A program made the position numbers and the translations under genes. A stretch of DNA of 64,000 bases, taken from Yoonia sp. I 8.24. Lineage in GTDB: Bacteria > Pseudomonadota > Alphaproteobacteria > Rhodobacterales > Rhodobacteraceae. Under the pieces are notes generated by a model. It did no database searches and was not told where the DNA came from. It saw nothing but the letters and a program-made list of their open reading frames with translations. Within the stretch, counting starts at the first letter, position 1, and each line of letters starts with the position of its first letter. The DNA lies in the NCBI RefSeq assembly GCF_022096995.1, contig NZ_JACXGQ010000009.1, positions 55,646 to 119,645 of the forward strand, read 5' to 3'. Below, piece by piece: positions 38,838 through 48,869 of this stretch.

Positions 38838-40519
38838 TCCAGCACGCGACGCGCAATCACTTGCGCTTGAATTTCGGCGGCCCCTTCGAAAATATTCAGG
38901 ATACGCGCGTCGCAAAGCACACGGCTAATTTGATATTCGAGCGCAAACCCGTTGCCGCCGTGAATTTGCAAGGCGTTATCGGCGCAGGCCCACGCGACAC
39001 GCGCACCCAGTAGTTTCGCCATACCTGCCTCAAGATCGCAGCGGCGGTCGTTGTCTTTCTCAGCGGCGCTAAAATAGGTGAGCTGCCGTGCAACCATGAT
39101 TTCAACGGCCATCATCGCCAATTTCCCTGAGACGCGTGGGAAATCGATCAGAGATTTGCCGAATTGCTTGCGGTCTTGTGCGTATTGCAGGCCCAAATCC
39201 AGCGCGGATTGCGCCACCCCAATGGCGCGGGCGGCGGTTTGAATGCGCGCGCTTTCAAAGGTCTGCATCAATTGCTTGAACCCTTTACCCGTCTCGCCAC
39301 CAAGCAGGTTCGCGCCTTTGACTTGGAACCCGTCAAAGCCAAGCTCATATTCCTTCATTCCGCGGTAGCCGAGCACTTCGATCTCGCCGCCAGTCATGCC
39401 GGGGGTTGGAAAGGGTTCTTCGACGGTGCCGGGTGTCTTTTCAGCCAAGAACATCGACAACCCGCGATAATCGGTGGTGTCAGGATCTGTGCGTGCGAGC
39501 AGGGTCATGACATGCGTGCGGGCCGCATGGGTGATCCATGTTTTGTTGCCGGTGATTTCCCAGTCGTCGCCGGATTTGACTGCGCGGGTGCGCAGGCTGC
39601 CGAGATCAGAGCCGGTGTTTGGTTCGGTAAAGACCGCTGTTGGCAGGATTTCAGCGCTTGCAATGCCGGGCAACCATTGCTGTTTTTGTTCTTCTGTGCC
39701 GCCGCATAGGATCAATTCCGCCGCAATTTCTGAACGGGTGCCAAGGCTGCCCACACCGATATAGCCGCGAGAAAGTTCTTCGGACACAACGCACATTGAT
39801 GCTTTGGACAGCCCAAACCCGCCGTATTCTTCGGGGATAGTCAGGCCAAAGACGCCCAGTTCGGCCATTTCATCAATCACCTCGATCGGGATTAATTCGT
39901 CTTTGAGGTGCCATTCATGTGCGTGAGGCGTAATTTTTTCGACACTAAACCGGCGGAATTGTTCCCGGATCATTTCCAATTCGTCATCAAGTCCGGTCAC
40001 CCCGACAGTGACATTGGCGGATTGGTCTTGCATGAGCGCGACAAGCTGCGTGCGCGCGGTTTGGGTGTTGCCTGCTTGGGTCAGGGTCATCACCGCGGGC
40101 TGCATGAGCGCGCGCATATCATCTTGGGCAAGTCCAATGTCTTGCAGGCGGAGAATTTCCCCCTGGCTCATCGGGATGCCACCGTAAATCTGCCACAGGT
40201 ATTCGCCAAAGGCGATTTGATGGATCAATTGTTCGACGTCGCCAAATTTACCATCTGCTTGCAGACGTGTCGCCCAATTGTGCATCTGGTGGAGCGCCTG
40301 AGTATAGGTCGCGAGCCAAGCCAGCCCATGCGCTGCGGTCTGGTGCTGTTCGATCAACCGTGCGCTGACCCTCTCGCCGTCCGTTACCGTGGCGCGGACC
40401 GCTGATTTGGCGCGTGCGAAGACGTCATCGACCGCGTCAAGCGCAGTTGCGGTAAGGTCGAGCAGATCCCCTAAGATCGGGGTGGTGGCATTGGGTAAGT
40501 CCTGACCATCGTGCGGCAT
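38834..40519 (-). CDS. mcd: Probable (2S)-methylsuccinyl-CoA dehydrogenase
   Basis: 561 residues from 40519 ([10 protein letters not shown]), with AAAGAGGATTC upstream. An acyl-CoA dehydrogenase with FAD fold from about residue 170: [42 protein letters not shown], and C-terminal [14 protein letters not shown] [13 protein letters not shown] and [16 protein letters not shown]. The long N-terminal helical extension is the mark of Mcd, the ethylmalonyl-CoA-pathway enzyme of Rhodobacter and relatives. Assignment rests on length and domain layout; a general long acyl-CoA dehydrogenase is the alternative. It would pass electrons to the ETF encoded later in the window. Confidence 0.75.
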   Translation of the reverse strand: MPHDGQDLPNATTPILGDLLDLTATALDAVDDVFARAKSAVRATVTDGERVSARLIEQHQTAAHGLAWLATYTQALHQMHNWATRLQADGKFGDVEQLIHQIAFGEYLWQIYGGIPMSQGEILRLQDIGLAQDDMRALMQPAVMTLTQAGNTQTARTQLVALMQDQSANVTVGVTGLDDELEMIREQFRRFSVEKITPHAHEWHLKDELIPIEVIDEMAELGVFGLTIPEEYGGFGLSKASMCVVSEELSRGYIGVGSLGTRSEIAAELILCGGTEEQKQQWLPGIASAEILPTAVFTEPNTGSDLGSLRTRAVKSGDDWEITGNKTWITHAARTHVMTLLARTDPDTTDYRGLSMFLAEKTPGTVEEPFPTPGMTGGEIEVLGYRGMKEYELGFDGFQVKGANLLGGETGKGFKQLMQTFESARIQTAARAIGVAQSALDLGLQYAQDRKQFGKSLIDFPRVSGKLAMMAVEIMVARQLTYFSAAEKDNDRRCDLEAGMAKLLGARVAWACADNALQIHGGNGFALEYQISRVLCDARILNIFEGAAEIQAQVIARRVLD

Positions 40520-40668
40520 CTGTCGAATCCTCTTTGTTTGCACGTGCAGAGATAGTCATTTTGCGGTCGCAGCGCAATATTAATTCGAAATATAGCGTAA
40601 ATTTGACGTAAAGTGTCGCAGTGAATTTGGCTAATGCATGCGAGATCGCTAACGCGTATGCAGGGCGC

Positions 40669-41439
40669 ATGATTGATCTTTTTGCCATTCTGTCGCTTCC
40701 TCTCTTGCTTTTCGCCTGCACCATCACCTTGGTCGGCGGATTCGTAAAAGGTGCCGTTGGGTTTGCGATGCCGTTGATTATGGTGTCTGGTATGGGGATA
40801 TTGATTGACCCGCAAACGGTTGTGGCTGGGGTTATCATTCCGATTGTGGTGACCAACGCGATGCAGGTTGCACGCGCTGGCCTTGGCCCCGCGTGGGCAG
40901 GATTTAAAGAGCATTGGCGCTATGTGTCGATTGTTTGCGTGATGATCCTCGTGTCCGCGCAATTCTTGCGCAGTATTCCGGCGGATACGATGTTTTTGGT
41001 GCTTGGGGTGCCCGTGGTTGGGCTCTGCATTATTCAATTGATCGGATGGCATCCGCTTATTCCACAGCGTTATCGGCGTGTGTTTGAATGGGGTGCGGGG
41101 GCTGTATCGGGCGCGCTCGGCGGGTTGGCCGGGACATGGGGCCCGCCGACGGTGCTGTATCTTTTGGCCTTAGACACACCGCGCGCACGTCAGATGGCGG
41201 TGCAGGGTGTGATTTATGGGCTTGGATCGGTGATGTTGCTGCTTGGGCATCTGCGGTCTGGTGTGCTGAACGCGCAAACTTGGCCGCTTTCGGCGTTACT
41301 GGTGGTTCCTGCGATCATAGGGATGTGGCTTGGGTTCAAGCTTGGGGATCGGTTCGATCAAGAACGATTTCGGCGCGTCACATTGTGGGTTTTGGTTTTA
41401 GCTGGGGCAAACCTGATCCGGCGGGGGCTGATGGGGTAG
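40669..41439 (+). CDS. TSUP (TauE/SafE) family sulfite/organic-anion permease
   Basis: 256 residues from 40669; an in-frame GTG at 40621 is possible but lacks better support. About eight hydrophobic helices with the family's LVGGFVKGAVGFAMPLIMVS and, in the second repeat, GAVSGALGGLAGTWGPPTV. The substrate of TSUP proteins cannot be read from sequence. Divergent from mcd. Confidence 0.87.
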   Translation: MIDLFAILSLPLLLFACTITLVGGFVKGAVGFAMPLIMVSGMGILIDPQTVVAGVIIPIVVTNAMQVARAGLGPAWAGFKEHWRYVSIVCVMILVSAQFLRSIPADTMFLVLGVPVVGLCIIQLIGWHPLIPQRYRRVFEWGAGAVSGALGGLAGTWGPPTVLYLLALDTPRARQMAVQGVIYGLGSVMLLLGHLRSGVLNAQTWPLSALLVVPAIIGMWLGFKLGDRFDQERFRRVTLWVLVLAGANLIRRGLMG

Positions 41440-41459
41440 GGTTTCCTAAAACATCACTT

Positions 41460-41864
41460 TTATAGATGAATATAGGCAAGTAGGCCCTCGACCGTGTCGG
41501 GAAATGCACCTTTGGCTTCTAACTCACCCACAATCAACGGGCCCCTAAACAAACCGGGTTTCTTTTTAGATCGCAAAATGCGTGCGTCCCGTTTGTTTTC
41601 GGCGACGAAACGTAGCCACGCGAGGGCCGTTTCTGGATCTGCTGGGCGAGTTTTATCAATAGATCCGACCACGTCTTCGCCATCTAAATCGAGAGTTAGA
41701 CGCTCACCTAGTCCGTTCAATGCAAAGCCGATGCCACCGGCTTCAACCATCCAAGGCTCCATTCCCGAACACATATCTTCGAGGGTACGGTAAATCGAAA
41801 CATCTTCTGGAACCGTATAGGCTGTGCTTTCATTGAAAATGGTAATGTCCGATAGCCAGTTCAT
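41460..41864 (-). CDS. Hypothetical protein
   Basis: 134 residues from 41864 (MNWLSDITIFNESTAYTVP), preceded by AAAGAGACC; a longer frame to 41975 would overlap the upstream gene and begins with unlikely sequence. Small, acidic, soluble, with GGIGFALNGLGERLTLDLDG in the middle. I recognise no family. It is the last gene of a two-gene minus-strand set with the exported protein at 41908-42444. Confidence 0.65.
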   Translation of the reverse strand: MNWLSDITIFNESTAYTVPEDVSIYRTLEDMCSGMEPWMVEAGGIGFALNGLGERLTLDLDGEDVVGSIDKTRPADPETALAWLRFVAENKRDARILRSKKKPGLFRGPLIVGELEAKGAFPDTVEGLLAYIHL

Positions 41865-41907
41865 GTTTGCGGTCTCTTTTGGTTTCGTTTGCAGGGTGAA
41901 CCTGGCC

Positions 41908-42444
41908 CTATGACAACATGCCCATATACCCACATACGCTAGCGAGATCGGGCCGTGTTTCGGGGGCGACGACATCGAAGCTCACGGAATAAAGTGGTTT
42001 ATCATTGCGCATTGCGGTCATCGTCCACTGACCGGTTTGCAATTCGTAGGCATAGTCAAATTGGTAGAATGTAAACGACCCGCCGCCGCCGTCGATCCCA
42101 GTAGTGTAACTTTGCGTCGTGGCGCCATTGTCGCCCATGGGCGGGTGGGTGATCACTATAGTGACGTTATCAAGCCCCTCTGCCCGCAGCGCGCGTGATC
42201 GCACGCCAAACCCGACCCCAAAGGCTGCAGGTACCACTTGGCTGTTTGAGACAAAGCTGGGCGGTTCATCGACCACATGGGTGATCCCTGCAAGCGTATC
42301 AGGCGCGGGGCTTGTCGTGACTGTGTCGGGTGCGCAGAGGATACCGATTTCGATCTCAGCGATTTCCGTGCTGACCATATCAGGCGCGGCCGCCCCGAAA
42401 GAGGGCGCGATGATCAAAACAAAAATGGCCAGCCAATGTTTCAT
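41908..42444 (-). CDS. Exported protein, possibly DUF3859
   Basis: 178 residues with a signal peptide (MKHWLAIFVLIIAPSFGAAA). The mature part is beta-rich: VVPAAFGVGFGVRSRALRAE, THPPMGDN, SFTFYQFDYAYELQTGQWTM. This pattern resembles DUF3859, but I am not certain. Two Cys may form a disulphide. Function unknown. Confidence 0.68.
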   Translation of the reverse strand: MKHWLAIFVLIIAPSFGAAAPDMVSTEIAEIEIGILCAPDTVTTSPAPDTLAGITHVVDEPPSFVSNSQVVPAAFGVGFGVRSRALRAEGLDNVTIVITHPPMGDNGATTQSYTTGIDGGGGSFTFYQFDYAYELQTGQWTMTAMRNDKPLYSVSFDVVAPETRPDLASVCGYMGMLS

Positions 42445-42474
42445 AGGCTGACCATAGCGTTGGTTCGCTGTGAA

Positions 42475-42497
42475 CGTAAGGTGGATCTTGATCCACC
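42475..42497. terminator. Repeated hairpin after pckA
   Basis: GGTGGATC and GATCCACC (42480-42487 and 42490-42497) form an eight-pair stem with a two-base centre, eight bases beyond the pckA stop. The same 23-nt unit, with one base different, follows the adenosyltransferase gene at 59302-59324. There is no T run, so it may be a processed-end or dispersed repeat rather than a plain terminator. Confidence 0.6.
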
Positions 42498-42504
42498 ATA
42501 AGCC

Positions 42505-44103
42505 CTAGCCGATTGCGGCTGATTTCACGTCATCATCGATGAACGGCACATATTTTGCGAAGTTATCGCTAAACATCTGTACCAGCTTTGCAGCCTGCGC
42601 GTCATAGGCGGATTGGTCAGCCCAAGTGTTGCGTGGGACCAAAAGCGCGTTATCGACACCAGCCACATCCAATGGCACTTCGAAGCCAAAGTTCGGGTCT
42701 TTGGTAAAGGCGCCTTCGGACAATGATCCGTCAAGCGCTGCGGTCAAAAGCGCGCGTGTCGCTTTGATCGGCATGCGTGACCCGGTGCCATATGCACCGC
42801 CTGTCCAGCCGGTGTTCACCAACCAGCAGGTTGCGCCGTGGCTGGCGATTTTGCTGCGCAAGAGGTTGCCATAGATTTCTGGGCGGCGTGGCATGAAGGG
42901 CGCGCCGAAACATGTGCTGAATGTTGGCTCTGGCTCTGTGACGCCCTGCTCTGTGCCGGCAACCTTCGATGTGAAGCCTGACAGGAAGTGGTACATCGCT
43001 TGTGCTGGTGTCAGCCGTGCGATTGGTGGCAAGACCCCAAAGGCATCGCAGGTCAGCATGATGATGTTTTTCGGGTGCCCGCCAAGCGCGGTTTCCGATG
43101 CGTTGGAAATGTAGTTCAACGGGTAAGCGCAGCGCATGTTGGCGGTGAGGCTATCGTCTTCGAAGTCCAATTCCAGCGTTTCTGGATCAAACACCATGTT
43201 TTCGATGACCGTGTGCGGCATAGAACATGTTGCGTAGATCTCTGGCTCTGCTTTTGGATCCAGACCGATGGTCTTGGCGTAGCAGCCACCTTCAAAGTTG
43301 AACGTACCACGATCGGACCAGCCATGCTCATCATCGCCGATCAGCACCCGTGATGGGTCGGCAGACAGCGTGGTTTTCCCGGTGCCTGACAGCCCAAAGA
43401 AAACAGCCGTATCAACCGGGTTGCCCGGCGCATGGTTGGCAGAGCAATGCATCGGCATGATATCTTTTTCGGGCAGAATGTAGTTCAGCAAGGTGAACAC
43501 GGATTTCTTGTTTTCGCCCGCGTATTCTGTGCCGCCGATCAGGATCAGTTTGCGATCAAAGTTGAGCGCAATCACAGTTTCCGACCGGCACCCGTGTTTT
43601 TCAGGGTCTGCCTTAAAGGTCGGGCAGTTGATGATGGTGAACTCTGGTGCGAATGTTTCCAACTCATCTGCGCTTGGGCGGCGCAAAAGGTGCCGGATGA
43701 ACAGCCCGTGCCACGTCAGTTCAGTGATAACCCGCACATCCAAACGGTGGGCGGGGTCGGCACCGCCAAATAGGTCTTGAACCTCGTATTTGCCGCCTTG
43801 CATATGCGCGAGCATATCTGCGTAGAGCACGTCGAATTTGTCAGCTGCCATAGGCGGGTTGTTTTCCCACCAGATTTTATCTTCGACAGACGGGGTGCGC
43901 ACGACGAATTTGTCTTTCGGCGACCGACCTGTGTGCGTGCCGGTGGTCACAAGGAATGTGCCGCCTTTCCCGGTAACGCCTTCGCCTGCGGCAACTGCGG
44001 CCTCATGCATTTCTTGTTCAGAGCGGTTATAATACACATAACCCAGCCCTGTGATGCCTTGATCTTCAAGTTTCATCGATGGGTTGACCGTACCTTGGTC
44101 CAT
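42505..44103 (-). CDS. pckA: Phosphoenolpyruvate carboxykinase (ATP)
   Basis: 532 residues from 44103, preceded by an excellent AAGGAGCG. Converts oxaloacetate to PEP, the entry step of gluconeogenesis. Kinase-1 loop [18 protein letters not shown], kinase-2/metal [17 protein letters not shown], and substrate motif [12 protein letters not shown] are complete, with the metal-binding His and Lys regions ([10 protein letters not shown]). Divergent from chvI, the classical alphaproteobacterial order, across a 300-bp region with candidate LacI-type sites at 44195-44227. Confidence 0.97.
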   Translation of the reverse strand: MDQGTVNPSMKLEDQGITGLGYVYYNRSEQEMHEAAVAAGEGVTGKGGTFLVTTGTHTGRSPKDKFVVRTPSVEDKIWWENNPPMAADKFDVLYADMLAHMQGGKYEVQDLFGGADPAHRLDVRVITELTWHGLFIRHLLRRPSADELETFAPEFTIINCPTFKADPEKHGCRSETVIALNFDRKLILIGGTEYAGENKKSVFTLLNYILPEKDIMPMHCSANHAPGNPVDTAVFFGLSGTGKTTLSADPSRVLIGDDEHGWSDRGTFNFEGGCYAKTIGLDPKAEPEIYATCSMPHTVIENMVFDPETLELDFEDDSLTANMRCAYPLNYISNASETALGGHPKNIIMLTCDAFGVLPPIARLTPAQAMYHFLSGFTSKVAGTEQGVTEPEPTFSTCFGAPFMPRRPEIYGNLLRSKIASHGATCWLVNTGWTGGAYGTGSRMPIKATRALLTAALDGSLSEGAFTKDPNFGFEVPLDVAGVDNALLVPRNTWADQSAYDAQAAKLVQMFSDNFAKYVPFIDDDVKSAAIG

Positions 44104-44403
44104 GGGTTCGCTCCTTAAATGATGTGGCCGGTATGGCCTGCGATAGGTCTCCTTAACACCAAGGTTTCGCGGCTTCATAGCCCGACTTGCTGTAGTTAGC
44201 GCAATCATATGCATGTTAGCGCAATCACCCGCGAAATTTAGTTTTGCACCCAAGAATTGTTAGCGTGCAAACCTGCAAAACTGCACCAATTGCGGCAAAA
44301 ATGTGGCAACTCATCAATTGGGGATTGATTCGCCCTGTCAAAAGGATGAAAACGGAATGACTAAAGATAACCCATTGAGAACGGCCATTAAGGAATAAGA
44401 TAG
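44104..44403. promoter_or_regulatory. pckA-chvI divergent control region
   Basis: 300 bp without a gene. It holds two 13-base direct copies of GTTAGCGCAATCA, a third GTTAGCG at 44259-44265, and an inverted TTTGCAC/GTGCAAA pair (44243-44249 and 44265-44271). AAGGAATAAG is the chvI ribosome-binding site. Confidence 0.6.
44195..44227. promoter_or_regulatory. Tandem GTTAGCG sites upstream of pckA (CceR-like)
   Basis: GTTAGCGCAATCA occurs at 44195-44207 and exactly again at 44215-44227, 20 bp apart, so on the same face of the helix, about 90-125 bp upstream of the pckA ATG. The sequence resembles LacI-family operators; from memory the CceR motif of Rhodobacter is of the GTTAGCGCTAAC kind and CceR controls pckA. 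Binding here is inferred. Confidence 0.5.
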
Positions 44404-45105
44404 ATGTCCAGAATTGCATTGGTCGATGATGATCGAAATATCCTGACCTCTGTGTCGATGACACTTGAGGCCGAAGGGTTCGAAGTCGAGACACATAACG
44501 ATGGTCAGTCTGCGCTTGACGCGTTCAATAAGCGCATGCCTGATCTTGCCGTGCTGGATATTAAGATGCCGCGCATGGACGGCATGGATCTGTTGCAGCG
44601 CCTGCGCCAAAAGACATCCATGCCGGTGATTTTTCTCACCTCAAAAGATGATGAAATCGACGAAGTTCTTGGCCTGCGTATGGGGGCCGACGATTACGTC
44701 AAGAAACCATTCTCGCAACGTTTGTTGGTTGAACGCATTCGCGCTTTGCTACGCCGTCAGGATGCCATTGCAGGTGAAGAAGTCGAAGAAACCGAAGAAA
44801 CCAAAGTTATGGTACGCGGCGAATTGGTGATGGACCCCTTGCGCCATGCGGTAAAATGGAAAGGGCGCGACGTTTCCCTGACCGTAACGGAATTCCTGCT
44901 GTTGCAGGCCCTTGCCCAGCGACCCGGTTTTGTCAAAAGCCGTGATCAGCTGATGGACGTGGCCTATGACGACCAAGTGTATGTAGATGACCGAACCATT
45001 GACAGCCACATCAAGCGGCTGCGCAAAAAGATGCGGAACACCGATGACGAATTCTCTGCCATCGAGACGCTCTATGGTATCGGATATCGCTATAACGAAG
45101 AGTAG
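44404..45105 (+). CDS. chvI: ChvI response regulator (OmpR family)
   Basis: 233 residues. Receiver domain with Asp52 as phosphoacceptor ([13 protein letters not shown]), Lys in VKKPFS, and a C-terminal winged helix ([20 protein letters not shown] then [15 protein letters not shown]). ChvI-ChvG controls envelope and acid or host-interface responses in rhizobia and is conserved next to pckA. chvG starts three bases after the stop. Confidence 0.95.
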   Translation: MSRIALVDDDRNILTSVSMTLEAEGFEVETHNDGQSALDAFNKRMPDLAVLDIKMPRMDGMDLLQRLRQKTSMPVIFLTSKDDEIDEVLGLRMGADDYVKKPFSQRLLVERIRALLRRQDAIAGEEVEETEETKVMVRGELVMDPLRHAVKWKGRDVSLTVTEFLLLQALAQRPGFVKSRDQLMDVAYDDQVYVDDRTIDSHIKRLRKKMRNTDDEFSAIETLYGIGYRYNEE

Positions 45106-45108
45106 CGG

Positions 45109-46833
45109 ATGACCGCCGCACCCAAGATCGACGTTCGCAATTTACAGTCAGTGCGCGCGGCTGCGCGTGATCCTGATCTGGTGCTTGGCGATGATTGGGC
45201 GCTCCCTGATGCTGATGGCGAAGTCACGCTGTCGCGCGGTGGCTTGTTATCGTTGCGCCGCTCGCCGATTGCCCGCAAAATTATCATGATCAATCTGATC
45301 GCGATGATTTTGCTGATTGCGGGCGTGCTGTACATGAGCCCATCGCGTGACCACCTTGCCTATCAACGTGCGCAAGGTCTGGTCAACGAGGCACGGTTGA
45401 TTTCCGATGTGTTCGAGGCGCAACTGCCAAATACAGCCCCGGTGAATTTTGTGACTGCAGATGGCATTGATCCCGCTGAAACGCTCGCGGGTCTAAATCT
45501 GCGCGGCGGGGTGCAAGTGTCAGTCTTTTCCCTTGATGCAACCCTCGTCGCAACCGCAACGGGCCAGTTGAATGAAGAAGAGCTTGCAGAGCTTGAAAGC
45601 CATACAGGCGGCACATTCTTAACCGATTTCTTGTCAAAAATCTGGACAGGCATCGCGTCAATGACGATCAACAGGGGTGACACTCTGACCCCTGAACAAC
45701 AGCTTTTGGCGCTTTCGCAGGAAAAAGTGCGGCAGGCTATTACCGGGGGCACCAACCTAGAAACGACGACAATCGGCGCGGTGACCAGTTTTATTGTGAC
45801 TACGCCAATCATACAAAATGGCACGGCGGTTGGCGTTGTTGCGGTGATGACCGCAGCGGGTGAAGTTGACAGCCTTGTGCAGCGAGAGCGCGAACAAGTG
45901 CTACGCCTTTTTTTGGTTGCAATTGTTGTCAGTGTGGGGCTGAGCTTGGTGCTGGCTTCGACGATTGCAAACCCACTTGCTGATCTTGCCACCGCAGCAG
46001 AGGCAAGCCATGACCGTAACGCGCGCAAAATGTCTGCTGCACGTGTACGCATTCCTGATTTGACCGCCCGGCCCGATGAGATTGGGCGCCTTTCTGGCGC
46101 CTTGCGCGGGATGGTGTCTGCGCTTTACGAACGGATCGAAGGCAACGAACAATTTGCGGCTGATGTGGCCCATGAAATTAAGAACCCGCTTGCGTCCTTG
46201 CGCTCTGCGGTTGGGACGATGCCCTTCGCGAAACGCGAAGATCAGCGCCAAAAGCTGATGGAAGTGATTGAACATGATGTGAAACGGCTTGATCGTTTGG
46301 TCAGTGATATTTCCAATGCGTCCCGGCTTGATAGCGAATTGGTCAAGGAAGAAGAGCAAGCCTTTGATCTGATCAAAATGCTTGAAAATATCATCGATTT
46401 CCTCGGCAAAGAGGCGCTTTCAAAGGGGATCGAATTTGTGGCCGATTTGCCGAATGAGGCGATTCAAGTCCGGGGACTTGAAGGGCGATTGGCACAGGTC
46501 TTTGTCAACCTGATCACCAACGCCGTATCGTTCTGCGAAGAAGGTGACGCGATCCGCATTTGGGCTCGTAAACGTGAAAACCGGGTGCTTGTCGTCGTCG
46601 AAGACACCGGTCCGGGTATTCCAGAGGACGCGTTGGCCAAAATTTTCCAGCGGTTTTATTCTGAACGCCCAGAGGGTCAGTTCGGAAATAATTCGGGTCT
46701 CGGGCTTGCGATTTCAAAGCAAATCGTTGAGGCACATGACGGCGTGATCTGGGCTGAAAATATCCGGCCGACAGAAGCTGACCCAACCTCTGACCCGCTT
46801 GGTGCGCGTTTCGTCGTTGGCCTTCCAATTTAG
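45109..46833 (+). CDS. chvG: ChvG sensor histidine kinase
   Basis: 574 residues. First membrane helix about 60-80 (IIMINLIAMILLIAGVLYMS), periplasmic sensor region, second helix about 262-283 (LFLVAIVVSVGLSLVLAST), HAMP, H-box FAADVAHEIKNPLASLRSA, N-box VFVNLITNAVSF and G-boxes VEDTGPGIP and NSGLGLAISKQIVEAH. A complete kinase partner for ChvI, in the same operon. Confidence 0.95.
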   Translation: MTAAPKIDVRNLQSVRAAARDPDLVLGDDWALPDADGEVTLSRGGLLSLRRSPIARKIIMINLIAMILLIAGVLYMSPSRDHLAYQRAQGLVNEARLISDVFEAQLPNTAPVNFVTADGIDPAETLAGLNLRGGVQVSVFSLDATLVATATGQLNEEELAELESHTGGTFLTDFLSKIWTGIASMTINRGDTLTPEQQLLALSQEKVRQAITGGTNLETTTIGAVTSFIVTTPIIQNGTAVGVVAVMTAAGEVDSLVQREREQVLRLFLVAIVVSVGLSLVLASTIANPLADLATAAEASHDRNARKMSAARVRIPDLTARPDEIGRLSGALRGMVSALYERIEGNEQFAADVAHEIKNPLASLRSAVGTMPFAKREDQRQKLMEVIEHDVKRLDRLVSDISNASRLDSELVKEEEQAFDLIKMLENIIDFLGKEALSKGIEFVADLPNEAIQVRGLEGRLAQVFVNLITNAVSFCEEGDAIRIWARKRENRVLVVVEDTGPGIPEDALAKIFQRFYSERPEGQFGNNSGLGLAISKQIVEAHDGVIWAENIRPTEADPTSDPLGARFVVGLPI

Positions 46834-46842
46834 GGTGCGGTG

Positions 46843-47268
46843 ATGAGCGGGCCTAATACCGTTCACGCGAGTTGCGTTGCATATGGCGGTAAAGCTGCTT
46901 TGCTTTTGGGTGCTTCTGGTAGCGGTAAGTCGACCCTGGCACTACAAATGATGGCGTTGGGCTGTGATTTGGTTGCCGATGATCGGGTGGTGTTGAAAGC
47001 GCAGGACGGCGTGCTCGTTGCGACCTGCCCCGAAACGATCGCAGGGTTGATCGAGGCGCGTGGCATCGGAATTCTAAACGCGGCAACTGTACCAGATGCT
47101 ATCGTGCAGGTCGCCGTTGACATGGATATGCAGGAACAAGACCGTCTGCCAGAGACGCGCTTTGTGACCTTATGTGATCTGCGCACCCCCTTGATTCATC
47201 GCGGGGTTGGTGATCACTTTGGGCCAGCTATTATGCAGCTTCTAAAAGCTGGCTGGAGTAATCGATGA
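46843..47268 (+). CDS. hprK: Short HPr kinase/phosphorylase
   Basis: 141 residues from ATG 46843. Walker A GASGSGKS at 23-30, then [12 protein letters not shown]. Like other alphaproteobacterial HprK it lacks the N-terminal domain of the Gram-positive enzyme. It would phosphorylate HPr Ser46, which is present in the HPr encoded four genes on. ATGA overlap with rapZ. Confidence 0.93.
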   Translation: MSGPNTVHASCVAYGGKAALLLGASGSGKSTLALQMMALGCDLVADDRVVLKAQDGVLVATCPETIAGLIEARGIGILNAATVPDAIVQVAVDMDMQEQDRLPETRFVTLCDLRTPLIHRGVGDHFGPAIMQLLKAGWSNR

Positions 47269-48179
47269 CAGCGTCGCCGCCCAAAACTGACCCCACACCG
47301 CCTGCCATCGTTCTGGTGACGGGTCCATCGGGGGCAGGGCGGTCGACGGCGATTAACGCGCTCGAAGACCTTGGTTATGAGATCATCGACAATTTGCCGC
47401 TGTCCTTGCTGCCACGTCTGTTGGATGGGCCACCACCGGGCCGTCCGTTGGCGCTGGGGTTGGATGTGCGGAATCGAGATTTTGGTACCAACGCGCTGGT
47501 CGCGGCGATTGATCAGCTTGCGGGGCGCCCGGATCATAATGCGCAGGTGCTTTACCTCGAGGCGGACGAGCATGAGCTGGTGCGTCGCTATTCCGAAACC
47601 CGCCGTATGCACCCGCTGGCGCCAGCCGGATCGCCGCTTGCCGGGATCGCCCGCGAGCGCGAGCTGCTCAGCCCTGTGCGCGCCCGCGCAGATGTGCTGA
47701 TCGATACCACGGGGATGTCGCCACACGATCTGCGCGCCGAGATTGACCGCTGGTTTGCCCCCGGTGATGGGCGGCCTTTGGGGGTCACGATCCATTCATT
47801 TTCCTACAAACGTGGCCTGCCACGGGGCATGGATATCGTGATTGATTGCAGATTCCTGCGAAATCCACATTGGGAGGAGACATTGCGCATTTTGGACGGG
47901 CGAGACGTCGCAGTCGCTGCGTATGTACAGGCGGACCCCCGTTTTGCAGAGTTCTTTTCCCGGCTAAAATCGCTGGTTGACCTCCTGCTTCCCGCCCACA
48001 AGCAAGAAGGAAAATCGCATCTGTCTATCGGTCTTGGATGTACCGGAGGGCAACACCGATCGGTCGCTATGACAGAGTACCTTGCATCTGCCCTTGCGGA
48101 AGACGGGTGGCATGTGTCTAAACGGCATCGAGAAATGGAACGGCGCGACGCGCTGGGCAATAAAGGACACGCGGTTTGA
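47265..48179 (+). CDS. rapZ: RapZ/YvcJ nucleotide-binding protein (RNase adapter family)
   Basis: 304 residues. Walker [10 protein letters not shown] near residue 19, then [34 protein letters not shown] and the C-terminal [20 protein letters not shown]. In enterobacteria RapZ targets the GlmZ RNA; in alphaproteobacteria it sits with PTS regulators and its partner is less clear. Starts in the hprK stop (ATGA) and ends in the TTG start of the IIA gene. Confidence 0.94.
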   Translation: MTASPPKTDPTPPAIVLVTGPSGAGRSTAINALEDLGYEIIDNLPLSLLPRLLDGPPPGRPLALGLDVRNRDFGTNALVAAIDQLAGRPDHNAQVLYLEADEHELVRRYSETRRMHPLAPAGSPLAGIARERELLSPVRARADVLIDTTGMSPHDLRAEIDRWFAPGDGRPLGVTIHSFSYKRGLPRGMDIVIDCRFLRNPHWEETLRILDGRDVAVAAYVQADPRFAEFFSRLKSLVDLLLPAHKQEGKSHLSIGLGCTGGQHRSVAMTEYLASALAEDGWHVSKRHREMERRDALGNKGHAV

Positions 48180-48571
48180 TTGGTATCGTCATCGTTGCAC
48201 ATGGCAGGCTTGCGCAGGAATATCTATCTGCGGTTGAACATGTGGTCGGCGAACAGGCCGGTGTTATTAGCATCGCTATTGGCCCCGAAGATGATCGCGC
48301 CGAGAAACAAGCCGAAATCTGCGACGCGGCGGATGCAGTAGATGCTGGCGATGGCGTCGTGATCGTCACGGATATGTTCGGCGGATCGCCGTCAAACCTA
48401 TCTTTGCGCGCCTGCAGCCCAGACAATCGACGTATTCTATATGGGGCCAACTTGCCGATGTTAATCAAGCTGGCAAAGTCCCGCCGGCGCACAGTTCCTG
48501 ACGCAGTTGAAGCTGCTATAAATGCAGCCCACAAGTATATTAACAGCCACAATGGCGGAACGCATATATGA
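48176..48571 (+). CDS. PTS EIIA component, mannose family (regulatory)
   Basis: 131 residues from TTG 48176, overlapping the rapZ TGA. Phosphohistidine His9 in [14 protein letters not shown], and [13 protein letters not shown] matches the second signature. There is no permease partner nearby, so it is the output arm of a signalling PTS rather than a sugar transporter, as usual in alphaproteobacteria. ATGA overlap with the HPr gene. Confidence 0.92.
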   Translation: MIGIVIVAHGRLAQEYLSAVEHVVGEQAGVISIAIGPEDDRAEKQAEICDAADAVDAGDGVVIVTDMFGGSPSNLSLRACSPDNRRILYGANLPMLIKLAKSRRRTVPDAVEAAINAAHKYINSHNGGTHI

Positions 48572-48837
48572 CCACCACCCGCCTAGAAATTGAAAATATC
48601 AAAGGCTTACACGCGCGCGCTTCGGCGAAGCTGGTCGAAGTCGTCGAAAGCTTTGACGCACAAGCAACCGTTAGCAAAGACGGTGAGAGCGCCACTGGCG
48701 ACAGTATCATGGGGCTTTTGATGCTTGGCGCGTCAATTGGCACCTATATTGATGTAGAGACCACTGGCCCACAGGCTGACGCGCTAAGCGCAGCCATCAC
48801 AGAATTGGTCGCCGATAAGTTCGGCGAAGGCAACTAG
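48568..48837 (+). CDS. HPr phosphocarrier protein
   Basis: 89 residues. His15 in GLHARASAKL is the EI phosphorylation site and Ser46 in GDSIMGLLMLGA the HprK site; both are at the canonical numbers. Last gene of the chvI-chvG-hprK-rapZ-IIA-HPr operon. The matching EI (ptsP) is not in this window. Confidence 0.95.
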   Translation: MTTTRLEIENIKGLHARASAKLVEVVESFDAQATVSKDGESATGDSIMGLLMLGASIGTYIDVETTGPQADALSAAITELVADKFGEGN

Positions 48838-48869
48838 CGGCCTGTAGCGGCCTAATAGGATGAATTGAC

